Shown here one piece after another: positions 48,291-61,100 of a stretch of DNA of 64,000 nt. The position numbers and the translations under genes are program-made. The DNA comes from Aquila chrysaetos chrysaetos (taxonomy: Eukaryota; Chordata; Aves; Accipitriformes; Accipitridae). The notes beneath the pieces are model-generated. The model ran no database searches. It was not told where the DNA came from and saw nothing but the letters and a program-made list of their open reading frames with translations. The stretch's first letter is position 1. Each line of letters begins with the position of its first letter. The stretch is from the NCBI RefSeq assembly GCF_900496995.4, contig NC_044019.1, forward strand, positions 744,001-808,000. Direction: 5' to 3'.

Positions 48291-51200
48291 AACCAGCTTC
48301 CTGAGTGTGTGGTTCATGCCTTGGCCCCTATGGAGGCTGGTGTCCCACAGGACAGAGACTCACTTGTGGAAGGGAAGCTCACCAAAGCTTTAAGAAAATC
48401 CCAGAAAATGTTGCCAGCTGCACTGCAGCCACAAATCAGCCGTCCTGCACTCGCAGGACCCCAGCTGTGCTCCGCAGAGCCCCTGAGGAATTTCCCACTG
48501 AAGGATCCAGTTAACATGCAGCAGATTGAGAAAATGAGAGGTTACAACAAACCGCAGGTTGCCGAAACATTGTGACTCCGCTTGTACAGTCACAGCTGTG
48601 GGACTCCATCCCGGGCTAGGGACACGCTCGTCCGTCTGCCCAGACACCACCCAGGCGTGTAGCAGGAGGGAAGGCAGGCGGGAGGGGGAAGGCACAGTTC
48701 GGGCTCTGCAGAAGAGAAGCAAACTTTTAAGTTTGGTAGAAACTACTGGTCTGCATGCCACCGACTGGAATTCCCTGGATTCAGCCAAGCGCTCCTGCTC
48801 CGCAAGAGCCAACACCTGGGCAGATGAACCGGGACGAGGACAGTGCGGGACAGAGACGTAGTGAGACCTGCGCGGGTGCATGTGAACGCTGCCTTCTCTG
48901 CGCAGGGAGCTGTACCCTCGGCAGTGTCACGAGGTGGCATACTGCTCAGTTTCCCTTATATTTTAAAATGTGCTTCCTCGATATAAATATGTGCATACAT
49001 TTAATTCCTCTAGAGTTCAGCAAAAGACCTCTGGTCCTGAGGGAGGGAGCCAGCGGAGGTGCCGTGGCTCCCAGAGATGTGCCCGGGGTGGATCAGTGAC
49101 ATGCTGCTGAAGCTCCTAGCTTCCCTGGTAAGGTGATGGGCAGGGAAAAGCTCACCCCAAAGCTAGACCTGGCAAATACAGTCTCCGCTGTGCTTGCTTT
49201 CGTACCACCTTCTCCGTGCTGCGGTTCTGGAGGGCAGAGCGAGCCAGCGGCTGTGCGGGGACGCCTGCGGGAGAGCCCCCTGCTCGCTCCAACGGGTTGC
49301 CCGCCCATGCCTGGCAGTCCTGGTCCTCTCCTGCGAAGAGCCGGCAGTTCATGGTGCCCGCCGAGGACTCAGCTCCGGCAGAGGACACCTAAACTCTCCC
49401 TTCGCCCCATCCGCTTTGTGGCTGGTTTGGCTCAGTGCAGAACGTGGGAGCTGCACAGTTGTTTCAGCTCCAGAGCTGTACCAAGCTCTCCGTGACTGCT
49501 CTGCTGGCAGCAAAACCTTTCAGCCCATCATCCACTTTGCGTTTAAGTAAACAAGAAGCCGTTATATCTTTTAAAGGGGATTCCATTTCAGCACAATGAT
49601 AAACGACCAGCATACCAAGCAGAGAGAGAAAGGTTCTTCAAAGTCATCCTTTCAGTTGTTTATGGATCGTGTTCAGACGATTCCTGAAAGCCTCCCAGCT
49701 GAAAGATCAGATCTCACTTTATTTTCTAGCCTCAGCTAGCCTGTGAGATAAGTATTTTGTTTGTGCCATGGCGTTGCATGTAAGCAGAACCGTTTTTCCC
49801 TTCCGCTTTTTAGCAGCAATAATCAGTAACCCTTTCATGAACCTCAGCTTGCTAATTCATAAACGACTCCTTCCTCCCTCCTGCTGCAGTATCTCAATCC
49901 AGTTCTCAACAAGGATTAGAGAAAAGAGAGAGTGCATTAGTAAGGTTTTATACACGGAGGCTCTGTTAACTGACTGGATTCCCTACAGTAACTCATGGCA
50001 ATATTAGCACAACTATTTCAAAACTAAACCGCATATAATAAATCAACACAACCTATTTTATAGAACTCTCTAGAGTTTTTTAGAAAAAAGTGACAAACTT
50101 CTTCCTGTTGTAGCCTTTTCCCTTCTTTCTTCCTTTTTCATAGCAAAATGGGAAGAAAAAGGGAGAAAGGCAAAGGAAAGTTTAAAATGCATATTAAGAA
50201 AACCCAAGATTTTCCAGTATGGGTGATTTTAAAATTAAACTGTTTTAGAAAAACTAGGAGGAAAATATAAAAAATAAATCCAATTTCTTTTCTTTTTTCA
50301 ATCAGCTCGAGAATTGTGCTTATTCCCACTCCTAGAGAGCTGGTTCATTTATGAATTTAGAAATACTTTGCCTTTGACCAACGTGATTTGCACGCTGAGC
50401 TCAACAGTCCAAGCCGGAGATTTCCTTAGATAGGTTGATGTCATCTCAACTCACACGCACGTCAACGCTCTCTTTCAGCCCACCAAATAAAATCTGTTGC
50501 GGTGTTCTCTCCATGGCATCACTGTAAAATATGCTTCTTTAAACAAATAAATAAATAAATGGGTTTGCTGAACAAGCTTTGTTTGCTTTATTCACCAAAA
50601 CCAGAGTCAAATCCCAACTAATCAAAAACATCTAGAAAGAGAGAGCCTCTCCTAAGCAACTTCTGTCTACCGTCCAGAAGCCAAATGTACCTATACGGAT
50701 CACGGCATGAAAACGTTGCTGCTCCGACTTCTGCGCTTATTCATGTTCTGTACTTCAACCACCTAGCTGCTGGAGTCGTTGCTAGCTGCATAGACAGACA
50801 GACGTCTCCTTTGTCAGAAACTCCGTTGCACAGAAAACGTCTTCATTTTTACTGTTGAACCCACTGGTGTTGATTCACTGGACAGAACTCTACTCAAAAT
50901 CTGCAGGATAGTTTCTAGGCAGTTTACTTAGCTTTTGGGCAATTCATCCCACTTAATGGGGAACAAAGGGCAAGGAATAATATATTAACAGCTTACAGTC
51001 ATGAGTTTGGAACTGTTCAATTTCTATCTCATTTGCTGAGATTTAGGAGCTAAAGCAGACATATTTCACCAAACATAGGTTGGTTGTATTATGTTCTTAC
51101 CCTCTCCGTGTAATATAAATGCGTATTTTTCACTGGCTACAGTCAAGTTAAACGTGTGCACACATAATCCTCAAACAATAATTTACTAGCTTTCTACCCC

Positions 51201-54200
51201 CCTGGAGATGGAGGCAATGTATATACTTTTTAGTTCATGTTTATGTTAAAATGATTTCTCACTCAGAAGAAATCTTTGCTTTGATTAAAGGAAATAGAGT
51301 AGGATAGTGAAACAGGTTATCCCTAGTACTATTATTTGGATTACATTGCCTGACAACACTAAAAGGGGTATTTTTTATATATTTACAGATTTTATTAAGT
51401 CAATAGTCTTCACAGAGAGAGATGTTAGGCATACATTTAAAAAAAAAACCTCTATTGAAATTACAGAAATACCAGCTGTATTTAACCAGTCACCATAAAT
51501 AAATCACACCCATGGCATTTATATACATGATAATATATTATACCCAACCAAATGCCAAACCATAGTTTAGATGGAGCTGCTTGCCAGAATCTCCATGATT
51601 TTTTGAAGAGCAGCAGGATCTTAGTGGAAAAAAAAGAGGCAACCAGGTAGATAATATATTGTGACTTGCAGCACAAGCTTAAACACCCAGTTAGAACCTC
51701 ATCTGCCATTCACCACTGAAATGGCCTGCAGAAGGCCACGTCAAATCCTGCTACACGCAAGGCTAACATGCATGATGCAACACGTGCAGCTTTCCAGAAA
51801 AGAAGTCACTTTTCGTGGCTATTAAAATCAAATCACAGAAGTAAAACATTTATATGTAAATGCTTTAGCTTCCAGATTGCTAGTAAACAGTTAATCCCTG
51901 TGAGAGAGATCTGCAGCACTGCCGTCCATTCAGAGAGGAAAGCTCTTGAAAGGCTCTGCAAGGCTGTGAGAACCGCGCAGGACTGAGCACAACGTTCGCT
52001 CCGGGGGCTCGACCCTGCTGGGCACAGCACAGCCCGCACTCCCAAAGTACTTTTTCGCCTCTCTGCCTTTTTTGCTTGACTTCAATTTTCTCCTCCCTCC
52101 AGCTTTCCCCTGTTGCTTTCAGTCGCCATTTTGGGAACTCCAGATCCAAGGCAACGATATCTGGGATCGCTTTTGTTTTTTCCGTTAAGGAGCTGTCAAA
52201 CCTGGAGCCTTTTGCCAAGGAGCCCTGCCTCCCACTCTTGTAAGCCATCTCCCTGAAAACCTATTCCTGAGGAAGTGAGTTGGGAAAACTACTGTGGTGA
52301 TAAACCATCTACGGTATCTTCTGGCTGTGCTTGGGATGATTTTGAAGGCTAGCTACGAAACCTGATTCTGTCCTTGTGCTCTGCAGGGAATCGCTGCAAC
52401 AAGGAGAGTAAGATGGCTGATGCTGCCTTCATCCTGTTAAATAAAACAAAGTAGCTCAATACCACACCGAAAAAGTGCTCCAAGTACAAGTCCAGTCTTG
52501 TTCTGAAGTCTTGGAAATTTATTTTTCCTTCATTTAATTGACAAAATCTGTAGATCATACAAGGAAGACAGTTCCTGCCAAAAATCAAACATCACTAGTT
52601 TTTAATAATACAATGGGAATAACCCCTTAGAACATATGTAATTATGGCAATGAGTCATTCTGATGGCATCACATAACCACATTCACTGGGATTTTGACAA
52701 GGAAGAGGCCACATAAAATTCGAAGTGATTTCATTTCAGCAATGGTCAGGCTAGTCCTGTCAATGAAGCTGAGGCCGTTTGGCAGATCCGACAGGCCTGG
52801 CATCTATCACTAACCCCCCTGTCCTGTCTGGTATGTGGTATGGACAACATCCCGCTGTAGCCAATTTAAAAAGAAGAAGAAAAGAAAAAAGTTAAAAATT
52901 GAAACGGGAGGATGCATCAATAGCAAATGAAAAGCTTGTGAGTCATACAGCAACAAAAAATTAGTTTAGTAGAGTAAAATATCTGACTCGCATGTTATCA
53001 GATACACAAGTAAACAACCACAGCTACAGAGGTACTGCAAGTTAAATACTAATACTTAAAAAATGTTAGCCGCAGTAATGTAATTTTGGTCAGTAAAAAA
53101 CATGAGAGAGAGGAGAGCGCAGCTGAAAGAATGAATTTATTCCAGTTTGAATGCAATTCCCATATGTTATCGGTACAATCTTTTCTCATGACAGAAAATA
53201 CAGGCTTGTAGCCCACTGCGATTGGGATGACAGGGCTTACCATAAGCAAGGCTGGGGAGAGTGGTGCGGAGACCTCCGTGTTAAAGCTTTCAACGTGGGA
53301 ATTCAACAATTAACTCTGAGGCATTACCAACAAAAGTTCTCCATGACATAACCTTATGTCTAAAGCTAGCTATTTCTATTCTTTCACAGAAAGAGACAGC
53401 AATTTTCTGGATGCACTCCAAGATATCTTGCTAACAATAAAAAGAGTGTTTTCTTAAGGAAAAGGAAGAAAGAGTGGGGGAGAACAGAGCAAGTATTACT
53501 CAACTATTTAGTCTAAAAATCTGAAAATCAAAAGGATCTTCTGACAGATTGATATCAACTCTAATAGAAAACACACTTGTCCAGGAAAAACTTTTCTACA
53601 TGAGCCTCAAGTCCGATAGCTTAAGCAATTATCTACAATTTGGAATTAATTTTTTATGCCCACATCAATGTGTATTTTTTAAATGCCCAAGGCATAGATA
53701 ATTTTATTAAGAGAAAAAACAGAAATCGTAGGCTTAGCCAAAACAGACTCAAATTCAAGACCGCCATCTTACAAAACATCTCTCAAGTCTTGACTCATTA
53801 GGACTTTGTTGTACAACAGGGACTATGGACTACCTAAAAGCAAAATGCTGAAAATCATTAAAAGAACAAAATCTCAGAAGCTCTGTTATTGTTCTGGATT
53901 TAGAAGAGCATTAGCAGAACTAGAAGGAAATTGAACTAGCCGTGAATACTCTGCCACTAATGAGTATTTAGAAACAACGGGCCAGACCTTCGTTTTGGGG
54001 AATGATTCCCCAACGCACTCAGCAGTTTGGCCCCAGCCCAATCTCTGGTATAAATTAACACCGTTTCAGTGGAGCTTTGTTAATTCCCCCTAGGTGAGGA
54101 TCTTTCCAGTTTCTGTTAAAATCTGGCAGTAACATGAATGTAGGCTAGTCTTTAGACATATAATTCGCCTAAATTTGATTTGAGTTACTGCACCGTCCGT

Positions 54201-54539
54201 GCAATTCTTTACATGCATATAAAAAAGCCAGCGTTGTCATTTCTAATTTTAAAAAGCCGTCGCCAGCAACCCAGAAACAACAACCCTGTGTGCCTATAAA
54301 CATCCCACCAGCACTGCCCCGCCGCACGCAAGCGTGCCCCGCGCCGCCAGTGCTCCCACCAGCACCCCGTACCACCGGGCCGCTTTGCTGACCGCACGCA
54401 TTCATCTCCAAATGGAAACAGGCATTCACGCCAAGCTCCCAAACGATTCTTATTATGTCCCTGCAAACAAACAACGTCTCACAAACAATGAGGGCTCCTG
54501 TGCCAGCCACCCTCGTCCTTACAGCCTCCCCTGCCCTTG
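48291..54539. other. Intergenic spacer between RSPO1 and GNL2, no gene recognised
   Basis: 48,300-49,550 is of mixed composition and 49,560-54,500 is AT-rich. All open frames are short (122 codons or fewer before 54.1 kb) and resemble nothing known to me. An (AAAT)4 run lies at 50545-50560 and short A/T tracts are frequent. I see no tRNA, snoRNA or splice-linked exon. A non-coding transcript running leftward from the GNL2 CpG island is possible but unsupported. Confidence 0.7.
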
Positions 54540-54789
54540 ACACGGCCCGCGCCCTCCCCGCCCCGCCCCGGGCCCAGGGCGGGAGCCCCGGCCGGACAGC
54601 AGCGGCCGGCCAGGGCCGCCCTCCTGCCCTCCGCTCCGGACGGGGCCCTGCGGCCCACCGCCCTCCGCCCGCCCCGCAGGCCGCGCTGGGGCGGGCCGGG
54701 AGCGCCCCGCGGCACAGGCCGCCCCGCCGGGCCCCACGGGCCGCAGCCCCTCTCGCCGCGCCGGGCGGCCCCGCGGGCACGGCGGGGCC

Positions 54790-54884
54790 GGGGGGGGGGG
54801 GCACGACGGGACACCGGGGGACACACACCGGGACACACGGACACGCCGGGACACACGGACACGCCGGGACACACGGACACCGGC
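54790..54884. repeat. G12 tract and 18-nt minisatellite next to the GNL2 promoter
   Basis: Twelve consecutive G (54790-54801) are followed by GACACC/CACGGACACGCC-type repeats. The clearest units are 18 nt (ggacacacggacacgccg), repeated about two and a half times between 54,830 and 54,884, with degenerate copies before. Likely polymorphic in length. Confidence 0.85.
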
Positions 54885-54906
54885 GGGGGCCGGGCCAGCC
54901 CCACGC

Positions 54907-54948
54907 GTTGCCACGGCGACCGGCGGCAGACGTGGTTGCCAGGGCAAC
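54907..54948 (+). promoter_or_regulatory. Pair of X-box-like (RFX) sites
   Basis: gttgccacggcgac (54907-54920) and gttgccagggcaac (54935-54948) have the GTTGCC-N2-GGNAAC form bound by RFX factors; the second is a perfect inverted repeat. They are 14 bases apart and about 175-215 bases before the GNL2 ATG. RFX binding is inferred from the motif. Confidence 0.55.
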
Positions 54949-54952
54949 CTGA

Positions 54953-54972
54953 TGCGCCTGCGCAGCCGGAAG
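54953..54972 (+). promoter_or_regulatory. NRF1-like site followed by ETS-like site
   Basis: tgcgcctgcgca (54953-54964) resembles the NRF1 half-site pair and abuts CCGGAAG (54966-54972), the ETS/GABP core. A second CCGGAAG is at 55013-55019 and an AP-1-like tgactca at 54975-54981. NRF1 and GABP sites are common in CpG-island promoters of ribosome biogenesis genes. Confidence 0.5.
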
Positions 54973-54994
54973 ACTGACTCAGCGGAAGCGCGTC

Positions 54995-55096
54995 ATGCCG
55001 CTGACCCTCACGCCGGAAGAGCTTGTGCCGCCGCTTCCTGCCCGGTGCGGTGCGTGTGGCGGAGCGGTCTTTCCGTTCGTCCCGGTCCGGCCGTGA
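54995..55096 (+). CDS. Possible 33-codon upstream open reading frame in the GNL2 leader
   Basis: An ATG at 54995 opens a 33-codon frame ending with TGA at 55094-55096, which is 25 bases before the GNL2 ATG and in a different frame. It would be a uORF only if transcription starts at or before about 54990. The product has no recognised domain. It may equally lie upstream of the real start site. Confidence 0.25.
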   Translation: MPLTLTPEELVPPLPARCGACGGAVFPFVPVRP

Positions 55097-55121
55097 GCGC
55101 CGTCCCGTCCCGCTCGGCACG

Positions 55122-55185
55122 ATGGTGAAGCCACGCTACAAGGGCCGCAGCACCATCAACCCCTCCCGCGCCAGCACCAATCCCG
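55122..55185 (+). CDS. GNL2: GNL2 coding exon 1: conserved N terminus
   Basis: The exon encodes residues 1-21 plus the first base of codon 22 ([18 protein letters not shown]...). The donor is CCCG|gtacgt. It is followed by a very short intron of only 77 bases (55186-55262). Confidence 0.95.
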
Positions 55186-58100
55186 GTACGTGCGGAGGCC
55201 ATAGCGGGCTGGGTCGGGCCGTAGCGGGCCGGGCCGGGCCTGACGCTGTCTTGTCTCCGCAGATCGCGTGGGGGGCGCGGGAGGAAACAACATGCGGGAC
55301 CGAGCCACCATCCGGCGCCTCAACATGTACCGGCAGAAGGAGCGGAGGTGAGCGCGGCTCGGCCCGCGGGAGGCGGCGGGGTCCCGGCCTGGCCGCGCCG
55401 CCGCCGTTACCGGTGCCGCGGGGCGCAGGCGGCTCCGTGCGCTCGCCCGGGCGGAGGCACTGGCCGGTTTCCCGCGGGGCCGGGCTCCCGCCGGGCGCGG
55501 CGGCGAGCGGGCGCCGGTAACTGCGCTGTCGGTAACGCTGCCGGGCTGCGGCCTGCGGGACAGACCGGAGCCTTGCGGCGCAGGGAGCGTGTTTGTCGGT
55601 GCCGAGCAGCGGCGTGGCCTCCGCTGCCCACGCACGTTCAGCCGCACTGAGGGCAGCTGCCTGCGCTCTGATGCCAAAATGCCCGTTCACTGGCACGGAG
55701 CCGCTCCTCCATGTTTCCTGTGATACCGTGAGCTGGGAAACCTTGTCCTGAGCTTCAAACAGACCAGCGATGTGTATCGGGGAATGCAGCTGGAAAATAC
55801 GGGGTGCAGAACAGCTGATGTGATCTCCCTGGAATGTCGTGAACCCCCAAAATGCCCAGAATTCCTTCATTTCCCACAACAGCGTAACTCTAAAGCTCAC
55901 CTCAAAATGTCTGAAGAGCCTGACTTCCACACGGCTCCTTCGCGGAGAGACACCCCCTCACTCCGCTTGAGAATCGCTGGCTGTGGAGCAGCTCCCACCT
56001 CGTAAACATGTGTCTCTGCCGTCTTGTAGATGCCGCAGGGGGTTCTGAGAGTCCTGGTTCAGATTAGCGGTTGTGTGTTGTTTTGCCAGATTTCATTTTG
56101 TTTTGAGAGCAGACTGGGGAATATGTATTTTCAAAAATTATTAAATTTAAGGCAGGTCTCAACTTGGAAATCATCTTATGGTGAGTGCTCTGCACCAACT
56201 GATGGGTAGAGCTGATTGAAAAGTTCCGCATGAGCCCATGAGAGAAGAAAGCAGGGTTTACTAGGAAATTGTACATCGGTGCTTTTTGCACCCCAATAAG
56301 CCATTGCCGGTCTGACATAAGCAGCCTTCATCAAGAGTCTGGTCAAGCTCCAGTGAGACTTTGGAGTGTGCACTCGCCAACATCACTTCTGCTGCAGTGT
56401 TTAAGTTAATTAGCCTTTACAGGCAGTACTGTCTCTGATAATAATCTCAGGGGCACTGGTTCTAGATGAAGGGTCTTTCTGGATTTTGTGGATGTACTTC
56501 TGGTCTAGTGAACAAAAGTGCTAGAGGGGTGTGTGCTGCCCTGCATAGTTACATGTGTTCTCATTCTTCGCTTAGAAACAAACATGGTAAAGTGATTAAG
56601 CCTCTACAGTATCAATCAACAGTGGCACCAGGCACAGTTGCAAGAGTGGAACCAAATATTAAATGGTTTGGTGAGTTGTTTTTTGGTTTTTGGGTTTTTT
56701 TTCAACTTGCAGACTCGGCAAGCTTAAAAACTGTTGAACTTTGTGTGTTTGGAGGGTGTTTATTTCAGAATTGTGGTCTCAGTGCTGTGTGGGACAGATA
56801 CTGAAAATAGAGGTGAAGGATTTCCACCGTAGGCTTGGGTATGGGCTCATGCTTCGCATGTACCTGTACTTTGGGTGTTTGCTTTCCGCGCACTCCTCTA
56901 AAGTGTGGTTATTCTGTCCCCTTTGGTCATTTTCTGGGGTTTGCCTGTGTGTACATATGTTGTAGCCTATGTACGTTAAGTGTCTGAGGGATACTTTTAA
57001 AAATTTTCTTTAAATGGTGGGAAAGAAAGGGCTTGGCTTATTTATGCTAATTTGGGGTTTGTCGCAAGTAAAATCCTCTATTTTTTGTCACTGGTAATAT
57101 TCCATCTGGAATAAAAAATAATATTTTATTAGTGTACCTGGGGTCTTTGAAGCAGTTAAGATGAGGAGTGGTCAGGTGCAATATGTATTTTTACATGCAG
57201 GAAATACTCGTGTGATCAAGCAATCATCCCTACAGAAATTTCAAGAAGAGATGGAAACTGTCATGAAAGATCCTTACAGAGTGGTCATGAAGCAAAGAAA
57301 GTTGCCAATGTCCCTTTTCTATGATCGGATTAAACCACATGTGGGTATCGTTCATCTGTACAGGGTGAAGGCTGGGTTGTGTGGGCAAAGGTGTCATGAA
57401 TATTATTTATCTGCGGGTGATCGTGCTGTCTCTGTTTAGTCTGGTGAAATGTTGTGTTCTAGAAGCATTGGGAGGAGCAGTTAGAGCAGGTGACTCGGGG
57501 AAGGATATTTTTGACAGCTTGTCACTACGGGCGTCAAATGTGAAGGCAAAGAAACAGTGTATTACTTCCCCATAGTTTATGAGAAGATCTATTAATTATT
57601 AGAAATTTTCATTTTTCGGTAGGAAACTTACCCTAAAACATCCTAGGTTAGCGTACCAGCTTAGGATGACTGTAGCAGCTTGCCACCTTATGTTCTAACG
57701 CTTCTAATAGCTCCCATGACAGAGGAACCTTTTTTGAGGATGCTTCACACTGCGGACATTCTTGTATGATGAATTTGAACTCAAATATGTGCTTTTTATC
57801 TTGAATCAGAAATTCTTGTGCATGCAGCCTTCATTTCTAGTACATCAAGTTTTAGATATTACCAGGTTTCTTTCATAATGTCTGAACTATTATTTTGGAC
57901 TCTTGCTAGCTATTTCTTCATATGGAAACTTTCCAGGTTTGTCATAAAAATGTTACCTAAATTAAGGAAAAAGTCATAAGAAACTAAGATGTGCATTACA
58001 AAAACAAATTACTTCTTTCAGCAATGAACTGTATGCCATTCGGAGGAAAGTTGGCATTCATTACAGGCTTTAAAAACTACAATTTTGATTGTAATTATCC

Positions 58101-61100
58101 CTGACAAAAATCTGTGAGTTTGGCGAGATTTGTGCACTTGTTAGAAAAAATAAGAAATGATCAAAGATAGCAGCTGAATTTTCATCATGGTAGCTTTAAT
58201 TACATTTGACATCACTTATGGTGAAAGTATTGAAGCGTAGTTCTTTGGCAAGTGCGATGTGTTTTGTTGCTTATTAAATATCCACTCTTACGTTTCTGAA
58301 AGATTAAGCTGGAAAACTCAAACATTGTTAGGAAAGTGCCTGTAACTCTTGTCACAGGTTGCAGAGTTGCGTTGAACGAAGGTCTTGTTCACTGCATGTC
58401 ACGAGAGATGTAAAAAACAGTGCTTGTGGTTTTTTTTTTTTACGAACCTGTTTTTCCTTAGACCTCCAGAGTTCACATTCTTGACACAGAAACATTTGAA
58501 ACAACATTTGGCCCCAAATCACAGAGGAAAAGACCAAATCTTTCTGCAAGTGATGTGCAGTCTCTGGTGGAGAATGCTGAAGCCTCATCGGGATCTTATG
58601 ATCAGGGCAAGGACCGAGACCTGGTGATAGAAGACACTGGTGTAAGGTAAATAGAAAGAAGAAATTATTCATTGTTTACAGTTCTGAAGAGTCAGCTTTG
58701 TTTTTAAAGAAGTATGTAGTACATCCATCGATGCTGTTGCTGTATGAGGAGTAAGGAAGGAAAGTGATATCAGCTGAATTTGGGATTTTTTAATCCTGTT
58801 TTGTCCCTATGTATTTAACCAAACTGTTGCTTCCATGAGACTCTTCTGTCTTTATTCATAATTCGTTTTCTGTTGCGTGTCAGAATATCTCCAAACTCAC
58901 ATTTTGGGTTAGATAAGGAACTGACTGGTAGGCAGATAGGAATCTTTGAAAGAGTGCATGTTTATAGGATCTTTCTGCAGATGGGTAGATTGAAGGCGGA
59001 GCACAGGGAGCGGGGCTAAATCCCAGCTATCTGTTACTTGGGCCTCATCTCCTCTTTTGTCTGTAAATGGCTTGAGAGAAGACAATGCTGTAACCCTGTT
59101 ACTGATGTCTCTGGTAATTCACTTTCAGGGATGAAGCACAAGAGGAAATATATAAGAAAGGACAGTCCAAAAGAATCTGGGGTGAGCTCTACAAGGTAAA
59201 CAACGTTTATAATTTGCAGCAGAGTCATGTCTATCTTTCAGCCTTTATGAAGTCAGGTGCTTCAGCACACCACTGGAAATCCTATATAGCAATAATCAGA
59301 ACAGCTCTGAAAAAACATTCGTTGCTCTGTTAGGGAAGCTTTGATACAGCTGAACTTGCTGCAAAGTTTCTTAGAAACGTTAAGACAGTGACTTTCTTCA
59401 TGCAGTGATGTCCGGAGTTTGTCACTCCCTTGCCTGCTTTCCTGTCAGCCTAGTTGGAACGGACTGACTTGAAACCATAGACCCTTTTTCTGGTACTGAT
59501 ATGGTACATAAACACAGAGAAAGCCAGCTGTAGAAGAGAGCAGAGATTCATTTTCAACTCTCTGCCTGACTGAGCTTGATTCTTGAGTTCTCGTCTCACT
59601 GGAGCAAACATCCTTAAAATAGATGATCTAGAGATCGACTGGCAGAGCGAAGGTGTTAGCTTCTCTTAGGTTCCTGGATCTTCCACCACAAATAAACCAG
59701 TCACATGCCCTTTAGTTTTGTTAGACGAAAAACATGTGGCATATTGATAGGGTCGTCTTTGGAGGGCTCTGACCCTCAGTTCCCCATGAGCCACCTTGAC
59801 TGCTAGAGAAATGGAGACTGAGAGTGCATTAGGGTTGTAAGAGCAGTTTGTGTGCTCTCAGTGACTGTTAGGTGTGAAATTGCTTGACTTTTTGCTCTGA
59901 ATTTCTGAATGTAGCTTAAAACCTTTTCGTTTAGATCTAAAAGCACTGGGAATGATAGAGCAAAACAGATTTCAGTAAGATGCTGCCAAAAATGCAGGAA
60001 ATAGCTGTGAAACAAATTCACTTGGCTTGAAGCAAGTCGTAAAATGACAGCTCCCTGCTGTAGATGCTTAGCGGACTAACAGCAGGTTCCTACTTGGTTG
60101 TGTGTTTCATATTGATCCAGAAAACATGTTTTATATCCTGATCCTTTATGAAGTGGCAGAATTGAATTGCTGCAGAATGGATGGCAAACATTGTTTTTGT
60201 CTACTGAAGCAATTAATTTTCCCATTTGGGTGCAGTGTTTTCTTTCCCAAGTGCTACCAGCGTCTTCCTGGTGCCTAAGAACAGGTAAAAGCTATTAGCC
60301 TGAATTTGGAGGGGAGCAAGCAGAAGAGAGAGTGGAAGATTGATGGATATTAGTCTGAGCTTCAGTAGTCTATGGGGAAGTAACAGTTGTTCATGAAGGA
60401 TACAAGGTTTTTAAATTAATGTAGTTTAGAAACTTTGGGGAGGTATAGATGTCTTACTTTCTGTAAAATCCTTTCCTTCTATGTGATTTTTTTTTTTTTC
60501 AGGTGATAGACTCATCAGATGTTGTTGTTCAAGTTCTTGATGCCAGGGATCCCATGGGTACTCGCTCCCCTCATGTGGAATCTTATCTTAAAAAGGAGAA
60601 ACATTGGAAACATCTCATTTTTGTCCTGAACAAATGTGATCTTGTTCCTACCTGGGCTACTGTAAGCACAGTCCTGCCTGTTACTCCTTGGACCTTCTTT
60701 GTTCCTTTTGTAGCCTCTGCTTTAATTCTGTTGCCAGTCCTCATGCTGGTCTCAAAGGGCATAATGTAACTGGGTCAATGGGAACTCTCTGCTTGCCTGC
60801 TATAAAAGTAACAATTACAATGTAAATCTGTCCAAGTTTGGCTGAGTTGAGCAACACTCACCAGCCACAAATTCTCTACTTCCTCTGTCTGGATTTAACA
60901 GTTCAGCTGATGTCTCCAGAGTATGCTAAATGTTAGTCCGCGTAAGATCCATATCCACCACAGCTGGTTTGCTTTATATTGTTAAACTAATTAGTTTTAG
61001 CTAGCAGTGAAGGCGTTTTTGGGAAATTGTTTGTCTTTTATAAAAACAATACTCAGACCTTTTAGCTATTGGGTTGGTGAAATGCTTCAAAGGTTCTTAT

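Larger units (their letters stand above)
54540..55640 (+). promoter_or_regulatory. GNL2: CpG-island promoter of GNL2
   Basis: About 1.1 kb of very GC-rich, CpG-dense sequence surrounds the GNL2 start codon, in sharp contrast to the AT-rich spacer before it. There is no TATA box at a suitable position. Near 54,907-55,019 lie two X-box-like sites, an NRF1-like site, an AP-1-like site and two ETS-like CCGGAAG sites. A pyrimidine-rich tctttcc at 55068-55074 could be a TCT-type initiator, as used by translation-related genes. The transcription start is inferred, not seen. Confidence 0.8.

Noticed and set aside
54479-55120. 213-codon - strand frame across the GNL2 promoter
   Set aside because: Its middle encodes the minisatellite and its content is Gly/Arg/Ala/Pro. 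A promoter CpG island explains it better than a divergent protein gene.
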